64,000 bases of DNA, taken from contig CAWGET010000007.1 in assembly GCA_963821715.1 (NCBI GenBank), positions 1 to 64,000 on the forward strand, written 5' to 3'. A program made the position numbers and the translations under genes. Origin of the DNA: CAWGET01 sp963821715 (GTDB lineage: Bacteria; Bacteroidota; Ignavibacteria; Ignavibacteriales; Melioribacteraceae). Under the pieces are notes generated by a model that worked only from the letters and a program-made list of their open reading frames with translations, ran no database searches and was not told the DNA's origin. How positions within the stretch are numbered: position 1 is the first letter of the stretch; each line of letters begins with the position of its first letter. Below are positions 7,909-18,590 of the stretch, piece after piece.

Positions 7909-9051
7909 TTAGTAGAGTTCAAATTTTGCGAGGCGTCCGTCTAATCCGCCGTTTTGAAGCGGACGCTTCCATTTAGCCCGGAGACCAATTTTTTTAAGAT
8001 ATCCGCGATCTCCGAAATAGACGTATGCCTCCGATCCGGTGCATTTCTGTTTTAAAAAATCTCCAAAACTCTTGTAGAAGTCCGAAAGATCTACATTTCT
8101 TTTCATCCTTATTCCGTAAGGCGGATTGCAGACAATGGTTGTGTTTTTCAATTCTTTTATATCGTAAATGTTTGTTTGCCGTATTTGTATTTTATTTTGA
8201 TGATCGATTTGCGCGCAGTTTATTGCGGCGTTTTTTACCGCAAGTTTCGCAACGTCGCTGCCGGCAATTAGACCATCCTCAATTTCTACGCACTTTTTTT
8301 TCGATTCATTTATTACATCGTTCCAAACTTCTTTATCGAAGTCCGGCATCAATTCCAATCCGAATTTATTTCGCAGTAAAGCGGGCGGTGTTTTTGTGAT
8401 ATGAAGATAAGCCTCGCAAAGCAGAGTTCCCGAACCGCAGAAAGGATCATAAAGAGGCTGTTCACCGTTCCATTCGGAAAGCTTTATTATTGAGGCAGCA
8501 AGTGTTTCTATCATCGGAGCTTCAACGGATTCTTTCCTGTATCCTCGCCTGTGAAGCGATCCTCCCGAAGTATCCAGACTGATTACCGCGTGATTATTTT
8601 CGATGTGAAGATTAAGCCAGACATCAGGATCTCTAGTATCCACCGAAGGACGTTTTCCCGTCCTGTCGCGGAATCTATCCACAATCGCGTCTTTCAATTT
8701 TAGTGCGGCAAATTTGGAATGATTAATAGCGCTTTGCTGAACCGAAGCGAAAACTGCAAATGTATGATTAAGATTGAAAAGTTTTTCCCATTCAATTTTA
8801 TAAGCCGTTTTATATAGATATTCTTCCGAATGACAATCGAAAGAAAACAGGGGAGCGAGAACGCGGTTTATTAAAGCGGTATTATAATTTACACGGTAAA
8901 GAACTTCTTTCGTTCCGTTAAAGTAAACTCCTTTGTAGCCTTCGCTAATATCATCCGCGCCGAAATTTAATAGTTCACTCTCAACAATATCTTTAATATC
9001 ATCCGCGCATTGCGCAAAGTATCTGTTCGATTTTTGGTAGTTATAATTCAT
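7909..9051 (-). CDS. THUMP-domain class I SAM-dependent RNA methyltransferase
   Basis: A 380-residue protein of the YpsC/RlmL-N family, which forms N2-methylguanine in 23S rRNA. The N-terminal ferredoxin-like and THUMP domains span about residues 1-160. The methyltransferase domain follows: DPFCGSGTLLCEAYL is the SAM-binding motif I and NPPYGIRMKR is the catalytic motif IV typical of N-methyltransferases of exocyclic amines. E. coli RlmL carries an additional C-terminal RlmK part that is absent here, so it is the shorter single-domain form. It is apparently monocistronic. Confidence 0.85.
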   Translation of the reverse strand: MNYNYQKSNRYFAQCADDIKDIVESELLNFGADDISEGYKGVYFNGTKEVLYRVNYNTALINRVLAPLFSFDCHSEEYLYKTAYKIEWEKLFNLNHTFAVFASVQQSAINHSKFAALKLKDAIVDRFRDRTGKRPSVDTRDPDVWLNLHIENNHAVISLDTSGGSLHRRGYRKESVEAPMIETLAASIIKLSEWNGEQPLYDPFCGSGTLLCEAYLHITKTPPALLRNKFGLELMPDFDKEVWNDVINESKKKCVEIEDGLIAGSDVAKLAVKNAAINCAQIDHQNKIQIRQTNIYDIKELKNTTIVCNPPYGIRMKRNVDLSDFYKSFGDFLKQKCTGSEAYVYFGDRGYLKKIGLRAKWKRPLQNGGLDGRLAKFELY

Positions 9052-9542
9052 CTTTTCAAAACATATAAATTTAAAGATACAAATTTAATATTAAACAGAG
9101 TTAAATAGTAAATAATTTTAAAAAACGAAAAGCTGAACGTAAGGGCGCCTAAAAAGAGCGTCGCAAATAATGAACGCAAAAGAATTAAAAACGACTGATT
9201 TTAAAATAAAAAAGGACGGATTTCTCCGTCCTAGTTTTCATTTAGGGAAATGAAACAATAAAAGGGAACCACAATAATATCATCGGTAAACCATCGGGAT
9301 TATAAAGTGATCTATATCATAGCTCCGAGCAGATAGCGGAAGCCCTTAAACTTTATTTATCCATTAACGCTTCATTACGTAAATTTTCGTCACCTGCCCG
9401 ACGGAAATTCTTTTGAGGAGCGAAAAACAAAACAATAAATGATTTAAAAATTAATTTGGGCAGCAATATTTATTTTAATCTGTAAAATTTAATTTGACTT
9501 ACCCATTTTATCTTTCCATCTTTCCGCACAAAAATCCTAAGA
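9052..9542. other. Divergent intergenic region before carA
   Basis: About 490 bases between the divergent methyltransferase gene and carA. No protein gene is supported. It holds an orphan hairpin (next entry), a run of GC-richer sequence at 9320-9415, and presumably both promoters. No strong Shine-Dalgarno sequence precedes carA. Confidence 0.6.
9213..9232 (-). terminator. Orphan minus-strand terminator
   Basis: Perfect arms aggacgga and tccgtcct around a four-base loop. On the minus strand the hairpin is followed by TTTTTTATTTT. No protein gene on the minus strand ends here, so it may terminate a small RNA encoded across roughly 9233-9470. Confidence 0.6.
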
Positions 9543-10622
9543 ATGAACACATCAAAAATACCCGCAAAATTAATCTTAGAAGATAATTCAATTTTTAACG
9601 GATACTCATTCGGCGCTAAAAAAAATACGAATGGCGAAGTTGTTTTTAACACCGGGATGGTCGGTTACCCGGAAACTATGTCCGACCCATCTTACTGCGG
9701 ACAAATTCTAGTTATGACTTTTCCTCTCGTAGGGAATTACGGTGTTCCAGATAACAGTCGCGAAAATGAATTATTAAAAAATTTTGAATCTGAAAAAATT
9801 CAAATAAGAGGATTAATAGTTTCCGACTATTCAAAAAATTATTCCCATTGGAGCGCTGTTAAATCACTTCACCAATGGATGACGGAGGAAGATATTCCGG
9901 GAATTTTTAGTATCGACACGCGGAGACTTACGCGCAAAATACGGGAGAAAGGCGCCATGCTCGGAAAGATTATTTATGACGAGCCGACCGAAGAATTTTC
10001 CGTAGAAGATCCAAATAAGAAAAATTTAGTTGCGGAAGTTTCTATAAAAGAACCGAAGCTATATCAAAAAGGAAATAAAAAAATAATTCTGGTAGATTGC
10101 GGAGTGAAGAACAATATTCTTCAGGCGTTTTTAAGAAGAGATATTACCGTTCTCCGTGTTCCTTATGATTTTGATTTTTCAAGTGAAGAATCTGACGGTG
10201 TAATAATTTCAAATGGTCCCGGAGATCCTAAGATCTGCAAACGAACAGTCGAAAACACTAAGAAGTTAATTCATCAGAACAGACCTGTTTTAGGAATTTG
10301 CCTCGGTTGTCAAATACTTGCATTGGCTTGCGGAGCCAATACATACAAATTAAATTATGGTCACCGAAGCCATAACCAGCCGGTGAATGAGTCAGGGACA
10401 AAAAAAACTTACATCACTTCTCAAAACCACGGATACGCAATTGACGGAGAAACTTTACCGGAAGACTGGCGGGAATGGTTTGTTAATGACAACGACGGAA
10501 CCAACGAAGGAATTATACATATTTCAAGGCCGCTCTTCGGCGCGCAGTTTCATCCGGAAGCCTCTCCCGGACCAGACGATACTGAATTTATTTTCGATAT
10601 GTTTTTGCGGGCGTTAAAATGA
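9543..10622 (+). CDS. carA: Carbamoyl-phosphate synthase small subunit
   Basis: Glutaminase subunit that hydrolyses glutamine and passes ammonia to CarB, for carbamoyl phosphate used in arginine and pyrimidine synthesis. The 359 residues hold the CPSase small-chain N-terminal domain (about 1-150) and a class I glutamine amidotransferase domain. The nucleophile lies in GICLGCQIL, and the His-Glu pair in QFHPEASPG. The length fits the family. The last bases overlap carB by four (ATGA), so the two are translationally coupled. Confidence 0.95.
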   Translation: MNTSKIPAKLILEDNSIFNGYSFGAKKNTNGEVVFNTGMVGYPETMSDPSYCGQILVMTFPLVGNYGVPDNSRENELLKNFESEKIQIRGLIVSDYSKNYSHWSAVKSLHQWMTEEDIPGIFSIDTRRLTRKIREKGAMLGKIIYDEPTEEFSVEDPNKKNLVAEVSIKEPKLYQKGNKKIILVDCGVKNNILQAFLRRDITVLRVPYDFDFSSEESDGVIISNGPGDPKICKRTVENTKKLIHQNRPVLGICLGCQILALACGANTYKLNYGHRSHNQPVNESGTKKTYITSQNHGYAIDGETLPEDWREWFVNDNDGTNEGIIHISRPLFGAQFHPEASPGPDDTEFIFDMFLRALK

Positions 10623-13600
10623 TAAAAAAAAGAAAACCAAAAAAAGTTTTAATTCTCGGCTCGGGCGCTCTCCAAATAGGGCAGGCGGGCGAGTTTGATT
10701 ACTCAGGAAGCCAGGCGATTAAAGGATTGAAGGAAGATGGAATCTCGACCGTTTTGATCAATCCTAATATAGCGACCATTCAAACATCGGAACAGCTTGC
10801 AGATAAAGTTTACTTCCTTCCGGTTCAATTTGATTTTGTAAAAAAAGTAATTGAGAAAGAGAAACCGAATGCGATTCTGCTCGGCTTCGGAGGGCAAACG
10901 GCTTTGAATACAGGCGTTGAACTTTATGAAAAAGGTATTCTTGAAGAACACAATATTTCTGTTCTGGGAACTTCGGTTGAAACAATTAAAAATACGGAAG
11001 ACCGGCTTCTTTTCACTAATAAAGTGAACGAAGTGGGATTGAAAGTTCCGGAAAGCAAACCGGTTCATAATGTTGAAGAAGCTCTTGGCGCCGGACAACA
11101 AATCGGCTATCCTTGTATGGTTCGCATCGCTTACGCTCTGGGCGGATTGGGAAGCGGCATTGTTAACAGTGAAAAAGAATTGAAGGAAAAAGCCGAACGC
11201 GCTTTCGCATTTACTAATCAAATTTTAGTTGAAGAATCTCTTTATGGATGGAAAGAGGTTGAATACGAGATCGTGCGCGACCGATATAACAATTGCATAA
11301 CAGTCTGTTCGATGGAGAATCTCGATCCGATGGGAATTCACACCGGCGATTCCGTTGTAGTCGCGCCTGTTCAAACATTGACGGCGGCGGAAAATTTTAA
11401 GCTTCGTTCAATCGGAATAAAATTGATACGGCATCTCAGCATAATCGGTGAGTGTAATATTCAATATGCGCTAAATCCGGAAAACGGAGATTACAGAATC
11501 ATAGAAGTGAACGCCCGGTTGAGCAGAAGTTCAGCACTCGCTTCAAAAGCAACCGGTTATCCGCTTGCATTTGTAGCGGTTAAATTATCATTGGGTTATG
11601 GCTTGAACGAAATTGAAAACGTAATAACGAAAGAAACTTCCGCCTGTTTTGAACCCGCTCTCGATTACATAGTTCTGAAATTTCCGAGATGGGATCTGCA
11701 AAAATTTACGCAAGTTAGCGCTCAACTTGGTTCGGAGATGAAATCCGTAGGCGAAGTGATGGCTATTGGAAGAAAGTTCGAAGAAGTTCTGCAGAAAGCT
11801 ATCCGAATGCTTGATATAGGATTGAATGGTTTTTCGGGAAATAATTTTATTGTTGAAGATCTGAAGAAAGCCGTTTCCGTTCCGAGTGATAAGAGGATCT
11901 TTTATTTATATCAGGCTCTTAAATCCGGCATTTCTGTGGAAGAATTAAATGAACTAACTAAAATTGATAAATGGTTTCTTTATAAGATGAAAAATATTGT
12001 AGAACTGGAAGAAACCTTGAAAAGTAAAGAATTAAAAGAATTGGATACAGAATTACTTAAAGAGGCAAAACAAAACGGTTTTTCCGATGAACAGATTGCT
12101 AAGTTAACGGGAGCAAACGAACGTGATGTAAGAAAAATACGGGAGCACGCGAAAATTATTCCTTTTGTAAAACAAATTGACACTTTAGCAGCGGAATATC
12201 CGGCGCAGACAAATTATTTATATTTAACATACAATGCTGAGCAGGATGATATTGAGATGGGGGAGCAAGATCAAATTATAGTTTTGGGAGGCGGAGCATA
12301 TCGAATCGGTTCTTCAGTTGAATTTGATTGGTGCTGCGTAAATTCTGTTCAGACTTTAAACAAGTTAAACTATAAAACCATAATGATCAATTTCAATCCG
12401 GAAACTGTGAGTACAGATCACGATATTTGCGATAAATTATATTTTGAGGAAGTTTCACTTGAAAGAGTAATGGATATTTATCAAAAAGAGAATCCGGCAG
12501 GAATAATAGTTTCGATGGGCGGACAAATCCCTAATAATCTTGCCGTTAAGCTTCATAAAAGCGGGGCAAAAATTCTAGGAACATCCGTGGAGCAGATTGA
12601 TAATGCGGAGAACAGACACAAATTTTCCAACATATTGGATGAACTCGGTATCGATCAGCCGGAGTGGAATGAATTGACGGATCTGGACGCTGCTAAAAGA
12701 TTTTCTGATGAAGTCGGATATCCTGTTTTGATTCGTCCAAGTTATGTTTTGAGCGGTGCGGCTATGAGCATTGTAATTTCGGAAGACGAACTTGAACTTT
12801 ATTTGAAAAAAGCGTCCGATATAAGCAAAGAGCATCCGGTAGTAATAAGCAAATTTATTTTGGATGCGAAAGAAATTGAAGTGGACGCGGTTGCCGATGG
12901 CGGCGAGTTATTCTGCTACGCGATTGCGGAGCACGTAGAAAATGCCGGTGTGCATTCAGGCGATGCGACAATCGCGCTTCCGCCGCAACGAACTTATCTT
13001 GAAACGATGCGCCGCGTTAAAATAATAACCCGGCAAATAGCAAAAGCGTTTCAAATTACCGGACCTTTTAATATTCAGTTCATTGCAAAGGATAATGAAG
13101 TAAAAGTAATTGAATGTAATCTGCGCGCTTCGAGAAGTTTTCCCTTCGTTTCAAAAGTGCTAAAGAATAATTTTATCGAAATCGCTACAAAAATTATAAT
13201 GAATGAGCCGGTAAAAAAAATAGATAAATCTTCATTTGATTTAGATTACGTTGGCATTAAGGCTCCGCAATTTTCTTTTACAAGATTAAAAGGTTCCGAT
13301 CCGGTAACAGGAGTTGAGATGGCTTCGACAGGGGAAGTCGGCTGCATTGGAGATGATTTTTATGAGGCGTTTTTGAAATCAGTTTTGTCGACTGGTTTCC
13401 GGATTCCGAAAAAAGGAATTATGCTTTCTACGGGAAGTCCGAAAGAGAAAGCTTCGCTCTTAGAGGAATTGAGAAAGTTAGATCATCTAAAATTATACGG
13501 AACAAAAGGAACGGCTGACTACTATTCTGCGAACGGAGTAGGCGTGAAAACTTTAATGCGTCCCTACGACGAAGGCGAGCCTTCAATCATAAAAGCGATG

Positions 13601-13807
13601 GAAGAAAAAAAGTTTGATCTCGTGATAAACATACCGAAAACAAACGAGAAAGTTGAATTGGATACCGATTATCTCATCCGAAGAAAAGCTGTTGATTTAA
13701 ATATTCCGCTGATAACCAACATCCAATTTGCACGGCAGTTTTTAAAGGCGATCATCCGCTTTGAAAATGAAGAGCTGCAGATAAAAGCGTGGGATGAGTA
13801 TCTTTAA
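10619..13807 (+). CDS. carB: Carbamoyl-phosphate synthase large subunit
   Basis: Makes carbamoyl phosphate from bicarbonate, ammonia and two ATP. The 1062 residues show the family's internal duplication: two ATP-grasp halves each starting with a Rossmann-like segment (LILGSGALQIGQAGEFDYSG near residue 11, and IIVLGGGAYRIGSSVEFDW near 552), and a C-terminal allosteric MGS-like domain (about 930-1062). EVNARLSRSSALASKATGYP in the first half marks the ATP-binding site. It is intact and close to the normal length of about 1070. Confidence 0.95.
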   Translation: MIKKRKPKKVLILGSGALQIGQAGEFDYSGSQAIKGLKEDGISTVLINPNIATIQTSEQLADKVYFLPVQFDFVKKVIEKEKPNAILLGFGGQTALNTGVELYEKGILEEHNISVLGTSVETIKNTEDRLLFTNKVNEVGLKVPESKPVHNVEEALGAGQQIGYPCMVRIAYALGGLGSGIVNSEKELKEKAERAFAFTNQILVEESLYGWKEVEYEIVRDRYNNCITVCSMENLDPMGIHTGDSVVVAPVQTLTAAENFKLRSIGIKLIRHLSIIGECNIQYALNPENGDYRIIEVNARLSRSSALASKATGYPLAFVAVKLSLGYGLNEIENVITKETSACFEPALDYIVLKFPRWDLQKFTQVSAQLGSEMKSVGEVMAIGRKFEEVLQKAIRMLDIGLNGFSGNNFIVEDLKKAVSVPSDKRIFYLYQALKSGISVEELNELTKIDKWFLYKMKNIVELEETLKSKELKELDTELLKEAKQNGFSDEQIAKLTGANERDVRKIREHAKIIPFVKQIDTLAAEYPAQTNYLYLTYNAEQDDIEMGEQDQIIVLGGGAYRIGSSVEFDWCCVNSVQTLNKLNYKTIMINFNPETVSTDHDICDKLYFEEVSLERVMDIYQKENPAGIIVSMGGQIPNNLAVKLHKSGAKILGTSVEQIDNAENRHKFSNILDELGIDQPEWNELTDLDAAKRFSDEVGYPVLIRPSYVLSGAAMSIVISEDELELYLKKASDISKEHPVVISKFILDAKEIEVDAVADGGELFCYAIAEHVENAGVHSGDATIALPPQRTYLETMRRVKIITRQIAKAFQITGPFNIQFIAKDNEVKVIECNLRASRSFPFVSKVLKNNFIEIATKIIMNEPVKKIDKSSFDLDYVGIKAPQFSFTRLKGSDPVTGVEMASTGEVGCIGDDFYEAFLKSVLSTGFRIPKKGIMLSTGSPKEKASLLEELRKLDHLKLYGTKGTADYYSANGVGVKTLMRPYDEGEPSIIKAMEEKKFDLVINIPKTNEKVELDTDYLIRRKAVDLNIPLITNIQFARQFLKAIIRFENEELQIKAWDEYL

Positions 13808-13903
13808 AAGCATTACCAAAGATTACTAAAATTACCAATATTACAAAGCGCACTTACCTGATAAAATAATCATCATCTCCTAACTGTGGCAGGCAGGTTC
13901 GAT

Positions 13904-14209
13904 TTAATACTCCGGAGGAGCATAAAAATTTAAAGTAACCAATCTATCTTCACTGTTATTTATAATCTCGTGAGTTTCGCCGGCTTCAATTAGGATTAAT
14001 TTTCCCGCGCCGAATTCTGTTTCCTTTCCATCAATCACAGCTTTTCCTTTGCCGGAAATTACATAGAGCCATTGGTCGCTTGAATCGTGTTTGTTGTCCG
14101 GTCCGCCCGTTTTATCGCCGGCTGCCAGAACCATTGTTGCAGATTGAGATTTTTTCGTTCCGCCTAAAACTTTAAATCCTTCTTCGGGTTCAATTTTAAA
14201 AGTCTTCAT
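13904..14209 (-). CDS. Small cupin-domain protein
   Basis: A single-domain cupin of about 101 residues. The beta-barrel core includes HDSSDQWLYVISGKGKAVID and GETHEIINNSEDRLV, giving two His that could bind a metal. I prefer the start at 14209 because GGAGAG lies just upstream; an earlier in-frame ATG exists at 14227. Such stand-alone cupins have varied roles, often sugar or amino-acid metabolism; no substrate can be assigned. Confidence 0.8.
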   Translation of the reverse strand: MKTFKIEPEEGFKVLGGTKKSQSATMVLAAGDKTGGPDNKHDSSDQWLYVISGKGKAVIDGKETEFGAGKLILIEAGETHEIINNSEDRLVTLNFYAPPEY

Positions 14210-14396
14210 AGCTCTCTCCATTTTCATTTAATATAAAAAAAGTCCTGATCATAATGCAAGTTCCCGAACTCTTCTATTTTCCGTTTCCAATCTGTTATTA
14301 TTAGCTAATAATTTATTTTCATATCTTGATTTAAAACACATCATTTTTCATATTAATTTATCATCTTGTTTTAAAAATTCTCCGAAGGATTAATCT

Positions 14397-16040
14397 ATGC
14401 GCAAAATTTATTATGCTGTTCTTACAGCCTTGTTAATGACGACGATACTTTCTGCCCAGGTTGTTTATCAAAATTTTGATAATGATATTTATAAATTTTT
14501 AGAAAGACTTGCGATAAAAAAAGTTATCACTTTAAATGATCAGGTAAAACCTATACCGAGGAAAATAATCGCTGAAAAACTTTTAACTGCGGAGGATAAT
14601 CAGCAAAGATTAACAAAACTCGAAAAGGAAGAATTAAAGTTTTATCTGAAAGAATTTGGACTTGAACGCCGATTCGTTGAAAATGAAATAGCAGGTGTTG
14701 ATAAAGCTATATTTACGAATGATAGATTTGATCGGTACAGATTTATTTCTTATTCCTCCGAAAATTTTACTATAGCCGCTAATCCGATTTTCGGAGTAAC
14801 AATGGGTGAAAAGAAAGAGAAGGAACGAAATTATTTTCCTCTCGGGCTGTACGCTTTCGGATATTTAGGAAAAAATTTCGGCTACAGCTTCAGAGTGGTA
14901 AATAACCGGGTTGAGCCGGGAAGTCAGTTCGATTCCCGCCATCAATTCACATGGCAGACCGGAGTTAATATTGATCTTGCAGACGACGACAGGACCGAAT
15001 ATAGAGAAGTGCGAACAGTTGTTTCGGGAAACTGGGAATGGGGAACTTTTAGTCTCGGAAAGGATTTTCTTCAATGGGGTCAGGCGGAAAGCGGTACGAT
15101 GGTTCTTTCCGATAAAGCGCCTTCGTTTCCGTTCATAAGATTGGATATTCATCCAACCGATTGGTTCAGTTTTAATTATATTCACGGCTGGCTCAATTCT
15201 AATGTAGTCGATTCTACTTACATCTATTCGACTTTCAGGGAAGCGACAGAAAGATTTAAGTACCGGCAAAAATTTCTAGCCCAGCATTCGGTAACAGTCC
15301 AGCCGTTCAAAGGATTTTATTTCTCCTTCGGGGAATCAATCATTTACAGCGACAGAATGGAAATGGTTTATCTTATACCGATAATGTTTTTTGATCTCGG
15401 GGATGAATATATCAGCAGGCACAGTAATCTTGCCGGCGATAACACGCAATTTTTCTTCGGAGTAAATTCGGAAGGAAATATCAAAAACACAAAAATCTTC
15501 GGAACATTTTTCGCGGATGAGCTGACAACCAACGACATAACTGATCCGGAAAAACAATATTACAAATTCGGATTCACACTCGGCTCCGAATTCGTGGATC
15601 TGCCGGTTGAAAATTTAACTCTCAACGCCGAATACACAAAAATTTATCCCGGGGTTTATCAGCATTTCATTCCTACGCAGTCTTTCAAGAGTTCCGACTA
15701 CGTCCTCGGACACTGGATGGGAGATAACGCGGATCAAATTTATTTTGCGGCTGAGTATAGCTTTATACGCGGACTCGATCTTCAACTTACATACCGTTAT
15801 CTTCGTAAAGGCGCCGAAGCGACAGGGAATACAGCATACGTAAAACCAATTCCGGAATTTTTATCCGGACTTGATAAATACTATACTTACTACGGAATAA
15901 ACTTGGAGTACGAAGTCATTCACGACTTAAAAGCCGTCGCAAATTTACTGCTCGTTCAAAGAGAAAGGGAACAGAGAAGCGGAGATTTTATAACGGATAA
16001 TCTTGATGAATGGTATATAGGATTTTTGTACGGACTATAA
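14397..16040 (+). CDS. Wzi-like outer-membrane beta-barrel protein
   Basis: A 547-residue exported protein with signal peptide (cleavage after about residue 20, ILSAQ). An N-terminal helical part with FLERLAIKKVI and RKIIAEKLL precedes a long series of amphipathic strands rich in Tyr, Phe and Trp, ending in an aromatic residue-containing terminal strand, as in outer-membrane barrels. The layout and motifs resemble the capsule-assembly Wzi family, a capsule-anchoring lectin barrel. No capsule genes are nearby. The family call is from memory of its features. Confidence 0.6.
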   Translation: MRKIYYAVLTALLMTTILSAQVVYQNFDNDIYKFLERLAIKKVITLNDQVKPIPRKIIAEKLLTAEDNQQRLTKLEKEELKFYLKEFGLERRFVENEIAGVDKAIFTNDRFDRYRFISYSSENFTIAANPIFGVTMGEKKEKERNYFPLGLYAFGYLGKNFGYSFRVVNNRVEPGSQFDSRHQFTWQTGVNIDLADDDRTEYREVRTVVSGNWEWGTFSLGKDFLQWGQAESGTMVLSDKAPSFPFIRLDIHPTDWFSFNYIHGWLNSNVVDSTYIYSTFREATERFKYRQKFLAQHSVTVQPFKGFYFSFGESIIYSDRMEMVYLIPIMFFDLGDEYISRHSNLAGDNTQFFFGVNSEGNIKNTKIFGTFFADELTTNDITDPEKQYYKFGFTLGSEFVDLPVENLTLNAEYTKIYPGVYQHFIPTQSFKSSDYVLGHWMGDNADQIYFAAEYSFIRGLDLQLTYRYLRKGAEATGNTAYVKPIPEFLSGLDKYYTYYGINLEYEVIHDLKAVANLLLVQREREQRSGDFITDNLDEWYIGFLYGL

Positions 16041-17097
16041 ATGCGTGGAATTGTTGGGAAGATGGAATGATAAGTAATTTGTCTTCGCCAATTCGGTTTC
16101 GCCGAGATGAGAAAGGGAAAAGTAAAAGTGGTAAGATTTGGTTTGAATGAAGGAATAGCTATAAAAATGAAAATGGGACTCTTTCACCAATTTCTATACA
16201 TAACTAAGCTGATTAGCGAACACAATATTAACCCCGGTGTATTCGCTGGGGAAGTACTAAGCTGGTAAATGACCGCAAAATAACTCCGGCGTTTACGCTC
16301 GGCGATTAAATTCCATTTAAAAGAGAACAAACTTGGGCTGAAGCCCTAACCTTATTTTAGAGTTAGAATAGGATACCCGACAGACCTAAAGGCATTGCGG
16401 TATAATGTAAAACTTTAAAAATAACAAATTTTAGCTGTTTATAAACAAAGCATTAACCCAGAGCGAATTACGCCGGGGGAGCACTCCATAAGATCCAAAC
16501 CCCCTGGGCTTTAGCCCATCGAATTCATTGAAAATCAGGTGACGTTGTCAATAAACTCATCATATTTTTCCTGAAAATATCTTTTCTATGATGATTATCC
16601 TGATTATTTATATATCGATTCTAAAAGATTCTAATTGAGACACCCCAGCTGAAACCGCAAAATATCTATCCGCCCAATTAAAATTTGTGCGGAATAAATA
16701 TTTTCGTTAATCCAGAAAGAAGATTCACTTTGATCAAATTTAGTGACATTTGAAATAGTCTGTTCCGAGTTCCCCAGAAGAAATGAGACAGTGTAGAAAT
16801 GTTCAGATCCGCCTGAGTTGATAAATGTTAATCAATATAAACTTCATTTGACATAGAATAGTCTTTAATGTGATGGATAATTTGAATTTTGTTTTCTTTA
16901 ATTAAAAAAGGATAGTCTAGTTTTATCCAGATTGCGAAAACAAGATGGATCCAAATTTTTACAAAAGACATTTAAAAAATCCTAATATTGAAAATTGGAA
17001 TGAAGCCCTGTCTTTTTTGGAGTGAGTCGGATCCCAAAGACTAATTAGGCTGTGGTTAATTATGAAGAACTCGTCGGTTCAATAGTCTGCAAAACAA
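16041..17097. repeat. Gene-free region with degenerate palindromes
   Basis: About 1.05 kb with no supported gene. Imperfect palindromes lie at 16232-16251 (ccccggtg/cgctgggg), 16334-16345 (gggctgaagccc) and 16505-16518 (tgggctttagccca), with related GC-rich patches near 16287-16310 and 16455-16490. They resemble the REP-like palindromes around the transposase at 24348 and may be older relatives. The rest (16530-17090) shows nothing clear. Confidence 0.45.
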
Positions 17098-17123
17098 ACT
17101 CCTCCCAAAAATCTGAGAGGAGT
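17098..17123 (-). terminator. Terminator of curlin operon copy 1
   Basis: Arms actcctc and gaggagt, followed on the minus strand by a T-rich run. The same hairpin sequence ends the other two curlin operons at 19275 and 25363. Confidence 0.8.
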
Positions 17124-17147
17124 TTTTAAATTCCGCGAATTAAGGAA

Positions 17148-17640
17148 TCAGTTCCTGAAAATATTACTCCGAATAATCCGCACATTCATTCCGTTTCCGT
17201 TTTGGATAACCGTATAATTTTTCGCCGCGGTTCCATCTTCAATTTGAGTAAGAGAATTGTTATTTCCGTTTTGGATTAGAGTAAAGACTAAATTCTGTCC
17301 CCGGAAACGATTTTGCCGAGATAAAATTTCCCGAACCATTCTGGCTCAAGATAAGCCGCAAAGCTATTCTCCTTCCATAAAAATCTCGGAAAAATTATTG
17401 CCGAACCGTTTGTTCAACATAACTTATATTTCCAGAACCCGATTGGAAAGCAGAAGCAGAATTACTATTACCGTTTTGCTATAAATTCGCGTAATATAAT
17501 TTCCGCTCAGGTATCCGGATTAATTTGCAAAACCGCGTGAAGCCGCGTTATAATTTCCGTCCTGAATAGTATTCCGGAAGAATTAAAATGAAGCGGAATT
17601 TCAAATTGCATCAAATAGATTTCTTCGAAATATCGAAGTT
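17148..17640 (-). pseudogene. CsgB-like curlin gene, copy 1, decayed
   Basis: The minus strand encodes curlin-type repeats (Q-x-G-x2-N) scattered over several frames. The 3' end encodes the ending shared by all three copies (FTLIQNGNNNSLTQIEDG then NYTVIQNGNGMNV, ending SNIFRN). Upstream, segments such as TIQDGNYNAASRGFAN and QNGNSNSASAFQSGSGNISY are in other frames, so several frameshifts and stops break it. The 5' limit is approximate. It lies downstream of a CsgA-like pseudogene at 17763, matching the other two copies. It is the most divergent copy. Confidence 0.7.
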
Positions 17641-17762
17641 AAAATTTTCACCTCCATACAATTGTTTAATTATTATCTGAAATGTTGAGCGGAAACCGGC
17701 GATTGATCGAGAAAACGAAAAAGAATATGAATATTTATAGATTTAACCTATACATAACGAAT

Positions 17763-18582
17763 CTAATTTTGTACCGAAACAGCGTCGTTTTCATTTCCAT
17801 TCTGGAAAATATAAGAATAATTGCCGTCGCCTCTCATTTCCTGACTTGCGTCATTATCATTATTGTACTGCTCAATGTAGGCTTGGTTATTAATATTATT
17901 GGTGTTGCCGCCGCCTAATAATAGATCCTGTTCAGCATTGTTTCCATCGCCGTATTGATATACCCAGCCCGTATTATTAAATACCTTCATATCTCCTGGG
18001 TTCCATCACCTTCCATAACTTGATCGGATTCATTATCGTTTCCGTATTGGTAAGCTTCGAACCATGAATCATTGACTGTTTTTCCTATTTCGTCCCCAAA
18101 CTCCTGGTCGGCTTCATTTAGGTTCCCAATTTGTTCTATATATCCTTTTGTTAATCCACCACCACCCCATATTTCAATATTTCCGTCATTATCATTTCCT
18201 CTCTGATAGATTTTAGCCCAACTATATTTCGTTCTTGAAAAATAACTGCATTGTTTTCTTTGCCATATTGCTCAGTATAAGCTTCATGATCTGAGCTTAT
18301 ATTGTTCTATATCTGATTCGTTTTCATTTCCGCTTTGATAAGCTTCTGCGTATTGCGCTAACCCGCATGACCATTATTATCCTGATATACATCTGACTCG
18401 TTATCATTGCCTATTTGATCAACGTAGGCCTCATTGCCGTCAAAATCAGTTCCGCCTCCGACAAATTGTTGTTCAATATCAGCGTCGTTGAGGTTACCGT
18501 CTTGGTATACATCATCGATATGTTGTGCAAAAGTGAGGCTTGTGAATAATAAAAGAGTGAGGATTACAAATAGATGTTTCAT
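17763..18582 (-). pseudogene. CsgA-like curlin gene, copy 1, frameshifted
   Basis: Start at 18582 (MKHLFVILTLLLFTSLTFAQ signal peptide) with GGAG upstream. The mature part has repeats of the type AYxxQxGNxNxSD, for example VYQDGNLNDADIEQQ, AYQSGNENESDIEQY, AYQYGNDNESDQV and YIEQYNNDNDASQEM. At least four frame changes are needed (near 18360, 18300, 18220 and 17995) to join these into one protein of about 270 residues ending in DAVSVQN. The repeat spacing and Gln/Asn/Gly richness are those of amyloid curlins secreted by CsgG. Otherwise the gene is complete end to end, so recent inactivation or assembly indels are both possible. Confidence 0.75.
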
Positions 18583-18590
18583 TTTTTGCT

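Noticed and set aside
10703..11221. Minus-strand frame opposite carB
   Set aside because: It is the shadow of a well-conserved gene and shows only Phe/Ser-rich antisense sequence.
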